From: Candidatus Kaiserbacteria bacterium
GTDB taxonomy: Bacteria; Patescibacteriota; Minisyncoccia; Phycocordibacterales; Phycocordibacteraceae
DNA: 44,394 nt
Reading direction: 5' to 3'
NCBI GenBank assembly: GCA_016217905.1
Contig: JACRFL010000002.1
Coordinates: 82,817 to 127,210, forward strand
Of the stretch, positions 38,814-44,394 are shown piece after piece. The notes beneath the pieces were generated by a model that saw only the letters and a program-made list of their open reading frames with translations, searched no databases and had not been told where the DNA came from. Numbering within the stretch: the first letter of the stretch is position 1; each line of letters starts with the position of its first letter. The translations under genes and the position numbers were made by a program.

Positions 38814-38981
38814 ATGAAAAAACGAGAATTCAAAAAATTACCTGAGGGCATGACGCTCGGACAAATGGAGGAGATATTTGCCGATCGCTTGGCTAATCTT
38901 ATTGTCATGCTCTTGGATCATCAACATGAGCAAAAGCTCAAAGCTGAAAACAATGAGAAAAAAGCGGAATCCAAAATTTAA
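38814..38981 (+). CDS. Small protein (55 aa) divergent from the recombinase operon
   Basis: Too short for the track. MKKREFKKLPEGMTLGQMEE, IFADRLANLIVMLLDHQHEQ, then a Lys/Glu-rich tail ending ESKI. A mostly helical protein. ATG 38808 two codons earlier is an alternative, but 38814 fits the -10 spacing better. It overlaps the next ORF by 29 nt. No family recognised; probably part of the same mobile element. Confidence 0.55.
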   Translation: MKKREFKKLPEGMTLGQMEEIFADRLANLIVMLLDHQHEQKLKAENNEKKAESKI

Positions 38982-39108
38982 GGTTGAAGTGATTTATAAA
39001 GAAGTGCCGGATAAAAAAGATCGGGTACGTCAGCTTTGGGATTTACTGATTTCTTTACCCAATTCAGAAAAATCAGATGGAGAAAAGAAGTTAAGAAATA
39101 GACCTTGA
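38953..39108 (+). CDS. Small basic protein (51 aa), mobile-element associated
   Basis: MRKKRNPKFKVEVIYKEVPD, KKDRVRQLWDLLISLPNSEK, then a Lys-rich end. The pattern of a basic start, VxVxYKEV, and a helix with RQLWDLL resembles small proteins I associate with serine-recombinase elements in CPR genomes, but I could not check this. The track start at 38878 is longer; ATG 38926 is another option. Role unknown. Confidence 0.55.
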   Translation: MRKKRNPKFKVEVIYKEVPDKKDRVRQLWDLLISLPNSEKSDGEKKLRNRP

Positions 39109-39138
39109 CTAACCATGTAAGTATATTTTCAAAAGTGC

Positions 39139-39144
39139 TATAAT
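39139..39144 (+). promoter_or_regulatory. Extended -10 promoter upstream of the truncated secreted ORF
   Basis: TGCTATAAT: a perfect TATAAT with an extended TG, about 90 nt before ATG 39234. The transcript would start before the nested inverted repeat at 39180-39230. Confidence 0.45.
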
Positions 39145-39179
39145 GTAAGTAATTAGTTTTATAAAATAATTAATCGCCA

Positions 39180-39230
39180 GATATTTTATTGAGCATGTTC
39201 AATAGAACAACCCTGGTTCAATAAAATATC
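39180..39230. repeat. Nested inverted repeats ahead of a truncated secreted-protein ORF
   Basis: GATATTTTATTGA (39180-39192) is exactly complementary to TCAATAAAATATC (39218-39230). Inside lies TGTTC-AATA-GAACA (39196-39209). The outer arm ends 3 nt before ATG 39234. It could be an operator, an RNA switch or a recombination site. Confidence 0.75.
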
Positions 39231-39233
39231 ACT

Positions 39234-39422
39234 ATGAAAATTTCATTTAGCAGTTCGAGAATTTTAGCTTTTACTCTGGTTTTGTCTCTTATTATTTTGC
39301 CGACCGCACCGGCTTTTGCCCAGCTTGGCGATGTTACGCCTCCTGAGTTTCTTGGTTCGTGTCAATTCAAATCTTTTTTACGCTCTTCAAATTCTTTTTT
39401 ATCAATCTCGCCTTTTGCGTAG
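39234..39422 (+). pseudogene. Truncated secreted protein: signal peptide only
   Basis: The first 43 residues (MKISFSSSRILAFTLVLSLI, then ILPTAPAFAQLGDVTPPEF) are a textbook signal peptide plus a short mature start. From about 39360 the frame merely runs antisense through the SHOCT gene. The parent gene was therefore cut off here, probably by insertion or deletion joining it to the 3' end of the convergent operon. The promoter and the inverted repeat upstream may be left over from the intact gene. Confidence 0.6.
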
Positions 39423-40078
39423 CGTCCTTTCAGGATTTCAAGCGGAGACTTATCTTTTCCACGTGCACCATCACCATGATCGTGTCCGCACCCGTGGCCA
39501 TTTCCAAAACTGCCTCGTATTAAGGTGACAATCGCCCAGATGACGAGACCCCAAAAGACAACCATAAATATCCAACCGAACCCGCCCATGGCTCCATATC
39601 CAAAATTCATCATATTGTTTGTTGAATTATTACTGCCAAAGGGAGACGACCACCCTCCCCACATCATATTCATCATCGGCGCAAATCCCGCACCTTGCGA
39701 TGGAAACGCGGCGGAAGTATCACAACCGCTACCTCGTTTGCCCCAAGCGATATGCATCTGTTCTTCTCCCTGTTCTCCCATCATTGATTTCATCATTTCG
39801 TTCATAGCAATGTGCCTTGAAGTATCTCCGATGGATTGACCCATAAAATATTCGCCGATTTTCTCAAAGTCCGCGTCTTTAAGTTGCGAACAAGTAACTG
39901 TTTTGTTGTTTAAATTGTCCAAAAACTGCTTACCTTCTTGCTCTTCCTGTTGCTGGGTTTGTATGGAGGCACTATCGGAGGATGAATTTTGGAAGCCCGT
40001 CATTCCTTGGGCGAAAGAAAAGTTGGGGAGCAAGGCAAAACCAAAAACAAAAGTTGTGATGAAAAAGATTTTTTTCAT
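39362..40078 (-). CDS. Secreted/membrane SHOCT-domain protein with His/Gly-rich stretch
   Basis: 238 residues. A signal peptide (MKKIFFITTFVFGFALLPNF), then DADFEKIGEYFMGQSIGDTS and EMMKSMMGEQGEEQMHIAWG, a Met-rich conserved region seen in CPR proteins. A Met/Gly/Asn-rich stretch, one membrane helix (IFMVVFWGLVIWAIVTLIRG), a HGCGHDHGDG metal-binding-like patch and a C-terminal SHOCT domain (SPLEILKGRYAKGEIDKKEF) follow. Met and His content suggest copper or another soft metal. It is the last gene of the arsR-rhodanese-DUF302-SHOCT operon, 3 nt after DUF302. Confidence 0.8.
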   Translation of the reverse strand: MKKIFFITTFVFGFALLPNFSFAQGMTGFQNSSSDSASIQTQQQEEQEGKQFLDNLNNKTVTCSQLKDADFEKIGEYFMGQSIGDTSRHIAMNEMMKSMMGEQGEEQMHIAWGKRGSGCDTSAAFPSQGAGFAPMMNMMWGGWSSPFGSNNSTNNMMNFGYGAMGGFGWIFMVVFWGLVIWAIVTLIRGSFGNGHGCGHDHGDGARGKDKSPLEILKGRYAKGEIDKKEFEERKKDLN

Positions 40079-40081
40079 ACG

Positions 40082-40465
40082 TTATTTCGCGTTATTAATA
40101 ATATTTTGAATAATTTGATCAATTTCTTTTGGCCTCTCGCCTAAATCGGCTTGCGGGAAAAACTGCGGCAGAATAATCGGCCGCATACCGGAAATAAAAG
40201 TTTGCCCGTCTTTGACATAAACATTTATCTTGCAGGGCAGACAAAGGCCGATTTTAATATCTTTATTCAAGAACTCGTTGGCAAACTTTGCGTTGCAAAA
40301 CTCAACAATCTTAAACGGTTCCCTTTCAAAACCTTTCTCGGCTAAAGTCTTTTGTACATCGTGAACATACAAAACCCGCATGTCGGCTTTGGCAATTTCG
40401 TCTTGCACGCCCTGAACCGCCGCGTCAAAAGTTTTTATTGTAGTTGTGGTGTAGTCGAATTCCAT
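40082..40465 (-). CDS. DUF302 domain protein
   Basis: 127 residues: MEFDYTTTTIKTFDAAVQGV, GFEREPFKIVEFCNAKFANE and IGLCLPCKINVYVKDGQTFI are the DUF302 pattern, including the CLPCK motif. Function is unknown, but DUF302 proteins often sit with thiosulfate, sulfide or metal stress genes. Cytoplasmic; no signal peptide. 26 nt after the rhodanese gene in the same operon. Confidence 0.88.
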   Translation of the reverse strand: MEFDYTTTTIKTFDAAVQGVQDEIAKADMRVLYVHDVQKTLAEKGFEREPFKIVEFCNAKFANEFLNKDIKIGLCLPCKINVYVKDGQTFISGMRPIILPQFFPQADLGERPKEIDQIIQNIINNAK

Positions 40466-40491
40466 AGGATTTTTTAATTGATTGTCTCTAA

Positions 40492-40950
40492 CTATTTTTT
40501 TATAATTTCATAACCGTTATTTTTCCAACTGATCATGCCGCCCGACAAGTGCGCTACCTGCGTGTAGCCGAGCCGCGCTAACTCTTGTGCCGCTATTTCA
40601 CTCATCCGGCCGCTCCGGCAATAAAGGACTATTTTGGCGTTTTTATCTTGGGGCAATTTTTCAAGATTATCCGCAATCTTGTCATACGGGATAAAAGCGT
40701 CGGTGTTCTCAATTTCTCCTTCATAAGGTGTGTGGACATTCACCAGAAAGAAATTCTTTTGTTGCAACATCGTAGCCAGTTGCGCACTATTTAATGCGGT
40801 AAAATTAACGGCTGCTTGTCCCGGCGCTGGCATTGTTTTAATTTTAACTTGAGTCACGGTAGTGGTTGCCGGCTGTTGTGATTTACGAAACAGCAAAAAG
40901 CCGATAAAGGCTATTACTATGATAAATATGACAATAATGATTCTGCGCAT
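40492..40950 (-). CDS. Membrane-anchored rhodanese-like sulfurtransferase
   Basis: 152 residues. N-terminal membrane anchor (IIIVIFIIVIAFIGFLLF), a short linker, then a single rhodanese domain: FLVNVHTPYEGEIENTDAFI, KIVLYCRSGRMSEIAAQELA with active-site Cys in CRSGRMS, and HLSGGMISWKNNGYEI. It likely carries persulfide sulfur on the outer side of the membrane. It lies 4 nt after arsR. The active-site loop is complete. Confidence 0.92.
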   Translation of the reverse strand: MRRIIIVIFIIVIAFIGFLLFRKSQQPATTTVTQVKIKTMPAPGQAAVNFTALNSAQLATMLQQKNFFLVNVHTPYEGEIENTDAFIPYDKIADNLEKLPQDKNAKIVLYCRSGRMSEIAAQELARLGYTQVAHLSGGMISWKNNGYEIIKK

Positions 40951-40954
40951 CGTT

Positions 40955-41293
40955 TTAAAATTTTTCTAATAATCTACCGTCGGCTGCCAGTTGCTCTTTG
41001 AGGGCCCTTCTTAAAGCGTCATAAGCCACGAGAATTTTTGGATTGGCTAGAGAATACAGAATGGCGACGCCGTCCCTCCGAGTTTTAACGATATTTTGCT
41101 GACGCATTAAACTCAAGTGTTGGGAAACATTGGCTTTTGTAATACCAAGTTTTTCAGCCATTTCAGAAACGCCCATTTCTTTTTCATCACGGAGTAAATC
41201 AATAATCTCCAGTCTTTTGGGGTGAGCTAAGGTTTTGCAGACCGTGGCGTGAAGCTCAAAAATTCTTTTTTCCAGATGGTTTTTATCAGTCAT
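40955..41293 (-). CDS. ArsR/SmtB family transcriptional regulator
   Basis: 112 residues: HATVCKTLAHPKRLEIIDLL, then the winged helix-turn-helix MAEKLGITKANVSQHLSLMR and DGVAILYSLANPKILVAYDA. It has a single Cys (19) and no metal-binding ELCVCDL motif, so it may sense something other than arsenite, possibly a thiol or persulfide signal given the rhodanese next door. It is first in its operon and probably binds its own promoter, where ATATATGATATAT (about 41318-41332) is a possible operator. Confidence 0.88.
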   Translation of the reverse strand: MTDKNHLEKRIFELHATVCKTLAHPKRLEIIDLLRDEKEMGVSEMAEKLGITKANVSQHLSLMRQQNIVKTRRDGVAILYSLANPKILVAYDALRRALKEQLAADGRLLEKF

Positions 41294-41586
41294 AAGTATC
41301 TATTTGCAGAGTTTCGCATATATGATATATTGTAAGTATATAAAATTAAAAATTTCCTGTCAAATTTTTCTGCGGTGTATTTCGCAAAGCGAAACACAAA
41401 ATTCGGCGGCGAAAAAGCGAGGGCGGGCGGGATTGAAAATCGGTGCTAATTCAACAGACCGAGAGGCCTCGGCTTAACTAAGCCATATTTTGCTGTGCCG
41501 GTTCGATTTCTGTAGACCCGACTCGACCAGAAATCGAACCGCCCCGGCGTCTTCCTTTCGTCCGCTTTCGCCCATATAATCTGCAT
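41294..41586. other. Intergenic region with inverted repeats
   Basis: About 290 bp without a gene. It holds the arsR promoter side with an AT palindrome, a small TTTCGC-AAA-GCGAAA hairpin (near 41379), GGCTTA-AC-TAAGCC, and a perfect 14-bp inverted repeat CGGTTCGATTTCTG (41499-41512) / 41528-41541 with a 15-nt loop. The arms contain GGTTCGATT, which also occurs in the T-arm of tRNA-Arg(TCT). Confidence 0.6.
41575..41580 (+). promoter_or_regulatory. -10 box before the transposase-fragment ORF
   Basis: Perfect TATAAT, exactly 6 nt before ATG 41587. Confidence 0.45.
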
Positions 41587-41814
41587 ATGTCAGAAACCAA
41601 AGAAGAAATCCTTGCGCGCCGCGCCGAACTTGAAATCGAGATAGCAGAACTGCTTGAAAAGTCTAAGAGCGCCTCACAGGACGAGCGACGTTGTTCGCTC
41701 TATGCTTTCGTCGACTCCTTCAATCACGAGCGAGTGCATGGTACCCTGGGAATGACACCGATTGAGAAATCGGCGCAGTATGCGAAACGGCTGGGTGGGG
41801 ACAACGCGGTATAA
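41587..41814 (+). pseudogene. Chimeric ORF with IS3/IS481-type transposase C-terminal fragment
   Basis: 75 residues. The first half (MSETKEEILARRAELEIEIA) is a charged helix of unknown origin. The second half, LYAFVDSFNHERVHGTLGMT PIEKSAQYAKRLG, is the C-terminal end of a DDE integrase-core transposase. Catalytic residues are missing, so it cannot transpose. The ORF has a leaderless-type promoter, so it might be expressed. Confidence 0.65.
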
Positions 41815-41825
41815 ATTTACACCCT

Positions 41826-42479
41826 ATGGATCCAAAGATAGAAAAACGCTTCGAAAATACGTCGAAATCAAAAACATTCAATAACATTGTCAGAATTTTT
41901 GATTTGGACAAGAAATCAGTTTTAGACATCGGGTGTTCTTTTGGTGAATTCGTTGCTCGTTTTGGCAAAGGAAGCACCGGAATAACTATTATCAAAAACG
42001 AGGTTGGGTACGGAATAAAAAGAGGCTTGGATATCAGGTATGGAAATATCGAGTCAGACAATTTTGTTTTAGAGGGGAAATACGACGCTATTTTTGCGAA
42101 TAATTTATTTGAACATTTATACTCCCCGCATAACTTTCTCTGTAAAATAAAAAAATATCTCAAACCGGATGGTATTTTAATACTCGGAGTTCCTTGTATC
42201 CCAAAAGTTGTTTCTCTTTTATACATAAATAAGTTTCGCGGTAGTTTGGCAGTTGCTCATATAAATTTTTTCACTCACGACACGCTCATAAAAACTGCCG
42301 AAAGGGGGGGGTGGAAACCAATTACTACGCGCGGTTTTCATTTTGCTAATAAAGTTATTGATCATTTGCTTGACCCGATTTATCCTCACTTTTATGTAGT
42401 CGCAACCCCTGATCCTGATTCCAAGTATTCCGAAAAGAGAATGAAGGAGTTGGTTGGTTACATTGATATTCATAATTAG
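41826..42479 (+). CDS. Class I SAM-dependent methyltransferase
   Basis: 217 residues. SAM motif I KSVLDIGCSFGEFVARFG, an acidic residue in motif II, YDAIFANNLFEHLYSPHNFL, then LKPDGILILGVPCIPK in the order of the Methyltransf_23 type. Substrate unknown; such proteins often act on sugars or lipids in surface polymer clusters. Low-GC codon usage differs from the chromosomal part. TATAAA overlaps the preceding stop and ends 10 nt before the ATG. Confidence 0.88.
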   Translation: MDPKIEKRFENTSKSKTFNNIVRIFDLDKKSVLDIGCSFGEFVARFGKGSTGITIIKNEVGYGIKRGLDIRYGNIESDNFVLEGKYDAIFANNLFEHLYSPHNFLCKIKKYLKPDGILILGVPCIPKVVSLLYINKFRGSLAVAHINFFTHDTLIKTAERGGWKPITTRGFHFANKVIDHLLDPIYPHFYVVATPDPDSKYSEKRMKELVGYIDIHN

Positions 42480-42656
42480 ACCTGATAATATTTTTGTATT
42501 CGCTTCGCGAATTTTTGGGTTGAATGCCGCCAAAGAAAAACTTGAGATTGTCAGCGGTGCGGCTCCGCCGCCTTTCCGAATTTTCGCGGGGGGAATTCCT
42601 CGCCGCCACAGGCGGCGAAATGCGTTCGGACTATCTTTAGAATACTGCACAGGCTA
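42480..42656. repeat. Hairpin-rich intergenic region
   Basis: 177 bp with several perfect short palindromes: ATTCGC-TTC-GCGAAT (42498-42512), GCGGC-TCC-GCCGC (42559-42571) and CGCCGCC-ACA-GGCGGCG (42601-42617). No gene is supported; the track ORFs here lack coding signs. It looks like a dispersed repeat element. Confidence 0.5.
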
Positions 42657-42668
42657 GTGCCAACTCAA

Positions 42669-43100
42669 ATGATCGAGGTGCCTCATTTGCATACGGTCTC
42701 TAAGGAGGCGATGGCCATCTCTTTATACGCGAAAGGCCTCACCACCCGCGACATCGCCTCGTACATGAAAATGCACCAAGGTGTCGATATGTCACAGCCC
42801 GGTGTGTCGACGATCACGGACAAAGTGTTTCCGCTTGTTAAAGAATGGCAGACGCGCCCGCATATTGCTTTTTTGTGGAAAGAAGTCGATAACCCTGACA
42901 TTCTGAAACAAGTATCCATCAATCCAAAAGTAGATCGAGTAAAATATGTTACAGGTGCATTGTTGTGGAATGTGGACTTAAAGAATTGGAGCAAAAGCGC
43001 AATGTGCAAATTTATTAGCACCAAGGTAACGAAACAAGTAACGGTGCGAAGCGTGAATACCGTGAGGAAACTCAATCAGATGATGTCTGTGCTAAAATAA
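42669..43100 (+). pseudogene. IS256-type transposase N-terminal fragment fused to an unrelated tail
   Basis: 143 residues from ATG 42669. HTVSKEAMAISLYAKGLTTR, DIASYMKMHQGVDMSQPGVS and TITDKVFPLVKEWQTRP match the N-terminal part of IS256 (mutator) transposases. Right after QTRP the expected catalytic domain is replaced by IAFLWKEVDNPDILKQVSIN and a basic end that I do not recognise; base use becomes more AT-rich at this junction. The DDE residues are absent, so transposition activity is lost. Confidence 0.65.
43093..43098 (+). promoter_or_regulatory. -10 box of the isoprenylcysteine-methyltransferase-like gene
   Basis: TAAAAT, 7 nt before ATG 43106. Confidence 0.4.
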
Positions 43101-43105
43101 AACGT

Positions 43106-43582
43106 ATGAATAAAACAACCTTAACATCTGATTCTCCACAGGTAATTGCTCCGCCGCCATTTATTTATCTAGGCGGGCTTGCGGCGGGAATTGCCCTCCA
43201 CTGGCTCAAACCACTACCCTTTCTCCCAAAGAGCCTCACCTTGCCTCTTGGGGTTGCAATTATTGCGGTTTCGGTTGTTCTTGTCGTTTTGGCATTCCGT
43301 GCGTTCATAAGAGCAAAGACAAATATTGACGTACGGAAACCGACGACAAGCGTAGTATCCACAGGACCATATCGCCTCACCCGCAATCCAATTTACCTTT
43401 CCATGACGTTTCTCGTTCTTGGAATAGCGGTTTGGGCTAATTCACTCTGGATACTCGTTACGCTCGTTCCGGTACTTCTTATTATGCAATTCGGAGTTAT
43501 CGTACGCGAGGAGTCATACCTGACTAAAAAATTTGGTGATGAATATCTGCGATATAAATCTAAAGTACGCCGTTGGGTATGA
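43106..43582 (+). CDS. Isoprenylcysteine carboxyl methyltransferase/PEMT family membrane protein
   Basis: 158 residues with four hydrophobic segments. The family signature is GPYRLTRNPIYLSMTFLVLG and, near the C-terminus, REESYLTKKFGDEYLRYKSK. These proteins methylate lipids or prenylated or small substrates at the membrane using SAM. The bacterial substrate is not known. It is in the accessory region after an IS256 fragment. Confidence 0.9.
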   Translation: MNKTTLTSDSPQVIAPPPFIYLGGLAAGIALHWLKPLPFLPKSLTLPLGVAIIAVSVVLVVLAFRAFIRAKTNIDVRKPTTSVVSTGPYRLTRNPIYLSMTFLVLGIAVWANSLWILVTLVPVLLIMQFGVIVREESYLTKKFGDEYLRYKSKVRRWV

Positions 43583-43592
43583 ATATTAAGAA

Positions 43593-43652
43593 GAATATGC
43601 CGCCAAAATCGCGAAGGCGTTGGGTGCTTCAATAGAGGATTTGATAAAATAA
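43593..43652 (+). pseudogene. C-terminal remnant of an XRE-type HTH regulator
   Basis: Codons from 43593 read EYAAKIAKALGASIEDLIK followed by TAA, the usual end of a Cro/C1-type HTH domain. The N-terminal part is missing, so it is a decayed fragment. Its stop region forms the -10 box of the next gene. Confidence 0.6.
43645..43650 (+). promoter_or_regulatory. -10 box of the GyrI-like gene
   Basis: TAAAAT, exactly 6 nt before ATG 43657. Confidence 0.45.
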
Positions 43653-43656
43653 ATGT

Positions 43657-44268
43657 ATGGCTACAAAAATCGACTTAGCAAAAGAGGACAAGATTTATTA
43701 TACTGCTAAGACAAAGCCACAAATTGTTGAGTTTCCTAAAATTCCTTATCTTGCAATAGAGGGCAAGGGTGAACCGGCAGGAAAAGCATTTACCGAAGCA
43801 GTTCAAGCCCTATATCCATTTGCCTATGGCATAAAAGGCATATGTAAAAAATCCGGCAAAGATTTTACCGTAGTAAAACTTGAGGGTCTTTGGTGGGTAA
43901 AATCAAATAAGCCTGCTTTAGAAGTTCCTCGCCAAGAATGGTACTGGAAATTACTTATTCGGCTTCCTGATTTTGTCACTTCAGAGATTGCAGAGAAGGC
44001 GCGATTGGAAGTCATTAAAAAGAAAAAAGTTGATTTGCTCAAAGATATTAAATTTGAGAAAATGACAGAAGGAAAATGTATTCAAGTTCTATATGTCGGT
44101 CCCTACACAACCGAGCCGGAAACCATTGCGGAAATGAGAAAGATGATGGAATTGAATAATTTTATCGAGAATGGCTTACATCATGAAATTTATCTGTCCG
44201 ACCCAAGAAAAACGCCTCCGCAAAAAATGAAAACAATTTTAAGACAACCAGTAAAATCTAAAAAATAA
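43657..44268 (+). CDS. GyrI-like small-molecule-binding domain protein
   Basis: 203 residues: KPQIVEFPKIPYLAIEGKGE, AVQALYPFAYGIKGICKKSG, LEGLWWVKSNK, and QVLYVGPYTTEPETIAEMRK are the pattern of free-standing GyrI-like proteins (SHV2 fold, as in the effector domain of BmrR and in SbmC). They bind or hydrolyse toxic small compounds. No DNA-binding domain is attached. Low GC like its neighbours; probably an acquired defence or detoxification gene. Confidence 0.88.
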   Translation: MATKIDLAKEDKIYYTAKTKPQIVEFPKIPYLAIEGKGEPAGKAFTEAVQALYPFAYGIKGICKKSGKDFTVVKLEGLWWVKSNKPALEVPRQEWYWKLLIRLPDFVTSEIAEKARLEVIKKKKVDLLKDIKFEKMTEGKCIQVLYVGPYTTEPETIAEMRKMMELNNFIENGLHHEIYLSDPRKTPPQKMKTILRQPVKSKK

Positions 44269-44271
44269 AAC

Positions 44272-44367
44272 ATGACAAAACAATTTCTAAAAGACGCGTT
44301 GGGTTGTGGATTTATTAGCGAAGCCATACCCCGCCCCTTGGGGCGGGTTCCGCAGCCGAAAGTCTGA
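44272..44367 (+). pseudogene. Truncated start of a membrane-protein gene
   Basis: ATG 44272 encodes MTKQFLKDALGCGFI and then runs into a structured repeat (SEAIPRPLGRVPQPKV, stop). The first 15 residues look like the start of a small CPR membrane protein, cut short by the repeat. Only the beginning is in the window. Confidence 0.4.
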
Positions 44368-44394
44368 AAACGTTCGGTTTTCAGGTATGCTTCC
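44320..44394. repeat. Branched hairpin element at the window end
   Basis: CCCGCCCC-TT-GGGGCGGG (44330-44347) and CTGAAAAC-GTTCG-GTTTTCAG (44364-44384) are perfect stems. They are enclosed by GAAGCCATACC (44320-44330) and GGTATGCTTC (44384-44393), which are complementary apart from one bulge. The result is a three-way, cloverleaf-like fold. Confidence 0.7.

Noticed and set aside
38587-38845. Two plus-strand ORFs (72 and 67 aa)
   Set aside because: The minus strand at the same place has a better coding pattern (37-aa ORF in tight operon spacing); these look like shadows.
41496-41512. attR of the tRNA-Arg element
   Set aside because: Only nine bases (GGTTCGATT) match the tRNA and they are part of a local inverted repeat; not enough to call the right border.
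41300-44394. Integron cassette array
   Set aside because: Genes are mixed with transposase debris, no integrase of the IntI type is present, and GTTRRRY words are not paired with matching attC arms between genes.
1-44394. CRISPR array, rRNA genes, prophage
   Set aside because: No regularly spaced repeats, no rRNA sequence and no phage structural genes were seen.

Overview
The window looks like a piece of a Patescibacteria (CPR) chromosome, most likely from a Parcubacteria-type lineage. The reasons are: compact housekeeping genes (short YebC, HolA, YidC and Mur ligase); a PrgI/VirB4-type secretion cluster; type IV pilus genes split over two sites; no biosynthetic pathways; no recF after dnaN; and many small lineage-specific membrane proteins. 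TGA is used as a stop (for example polA), so this is not a Gracilibacteria/SR1 recoded genome. I could not run any search; lineage and family names come from reading motifs.

Layout. 1-6.1 kb: partial HIT protein, recJ, RNase HI-like gene, a ComEC competence channel broken by a one-base frameshift, superoxide dismutase, a free-standing ComEC-like metallo-beta-lactamase domain that has lost its metal-binding motif, rpmB and a site-2 protease. 6.2-12.9 kb: a conjugation-like secretion cluster (PrgI, a TraC/VirB4 N-terminal-domain protein, VirB4 ATPase, membrane protein, secreted protein, VirB2-like pilin with a Cys-rich tail, anchored beta-propeller). 12.9-16.8 kb: the origin neighbourhood, yidC-rnpA-rpmH diverging from dnaA-dnaN with DnaA-box-like sites. 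16.8-27.5 kb: penicillin-binding protein 1A preceded by a tiny acidic protein, ruvC-yebC-ruvB, pilB, a strongly driven small lipoprotein, tsaE, polA, holA and a zincin. 27.6-36.8 kb: five tRNA genes (Lys-TTT, Arg-CCG, Arg-GCG, Ser-TGA, Arg-TCT) mixed with two HTH plus LAGLIDADG-like homing-type genes, a lamin-tail-like surface protein, a Mur ligase, ruvA, rpsT, ruvX and pilM-N-O.

36.8-44.4 kb is a lower-GC accessory region that starts exactly at the 3' end of tRNA-Arg(TCT). It holds a large serine recombinase whose last codons and stop lie on the antisense strand of that tRNA, a set of very small ORFs, an arsR-rhodanese-DUF302-SHOCT operon, transposase fragments, a methyltransferase, an isoprenylcysteine-methyltransferase-like protein, a GyrI-like protein and gene remnants with strong hairpins.

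The most striking general pattern is regulatory. A TANNNT -10 box sits 6-10 nt before the start codon of most transcription-unit heads (exactly 6 nt in eleven cases I counted). This implies mostly leaderless mRNAs. The exceptional small lipoprotein has a full -35/-10 promoter, a leader and a strong Shine-Dalgarno site. The best candidates for something undescribed are the tRNA-adjacent HTH-LAGLIDADG genes, one of them flanked by copies of a tRNA 3' end, and the recombinase element that borrows its stop codon from a tRNA anticodon loop.
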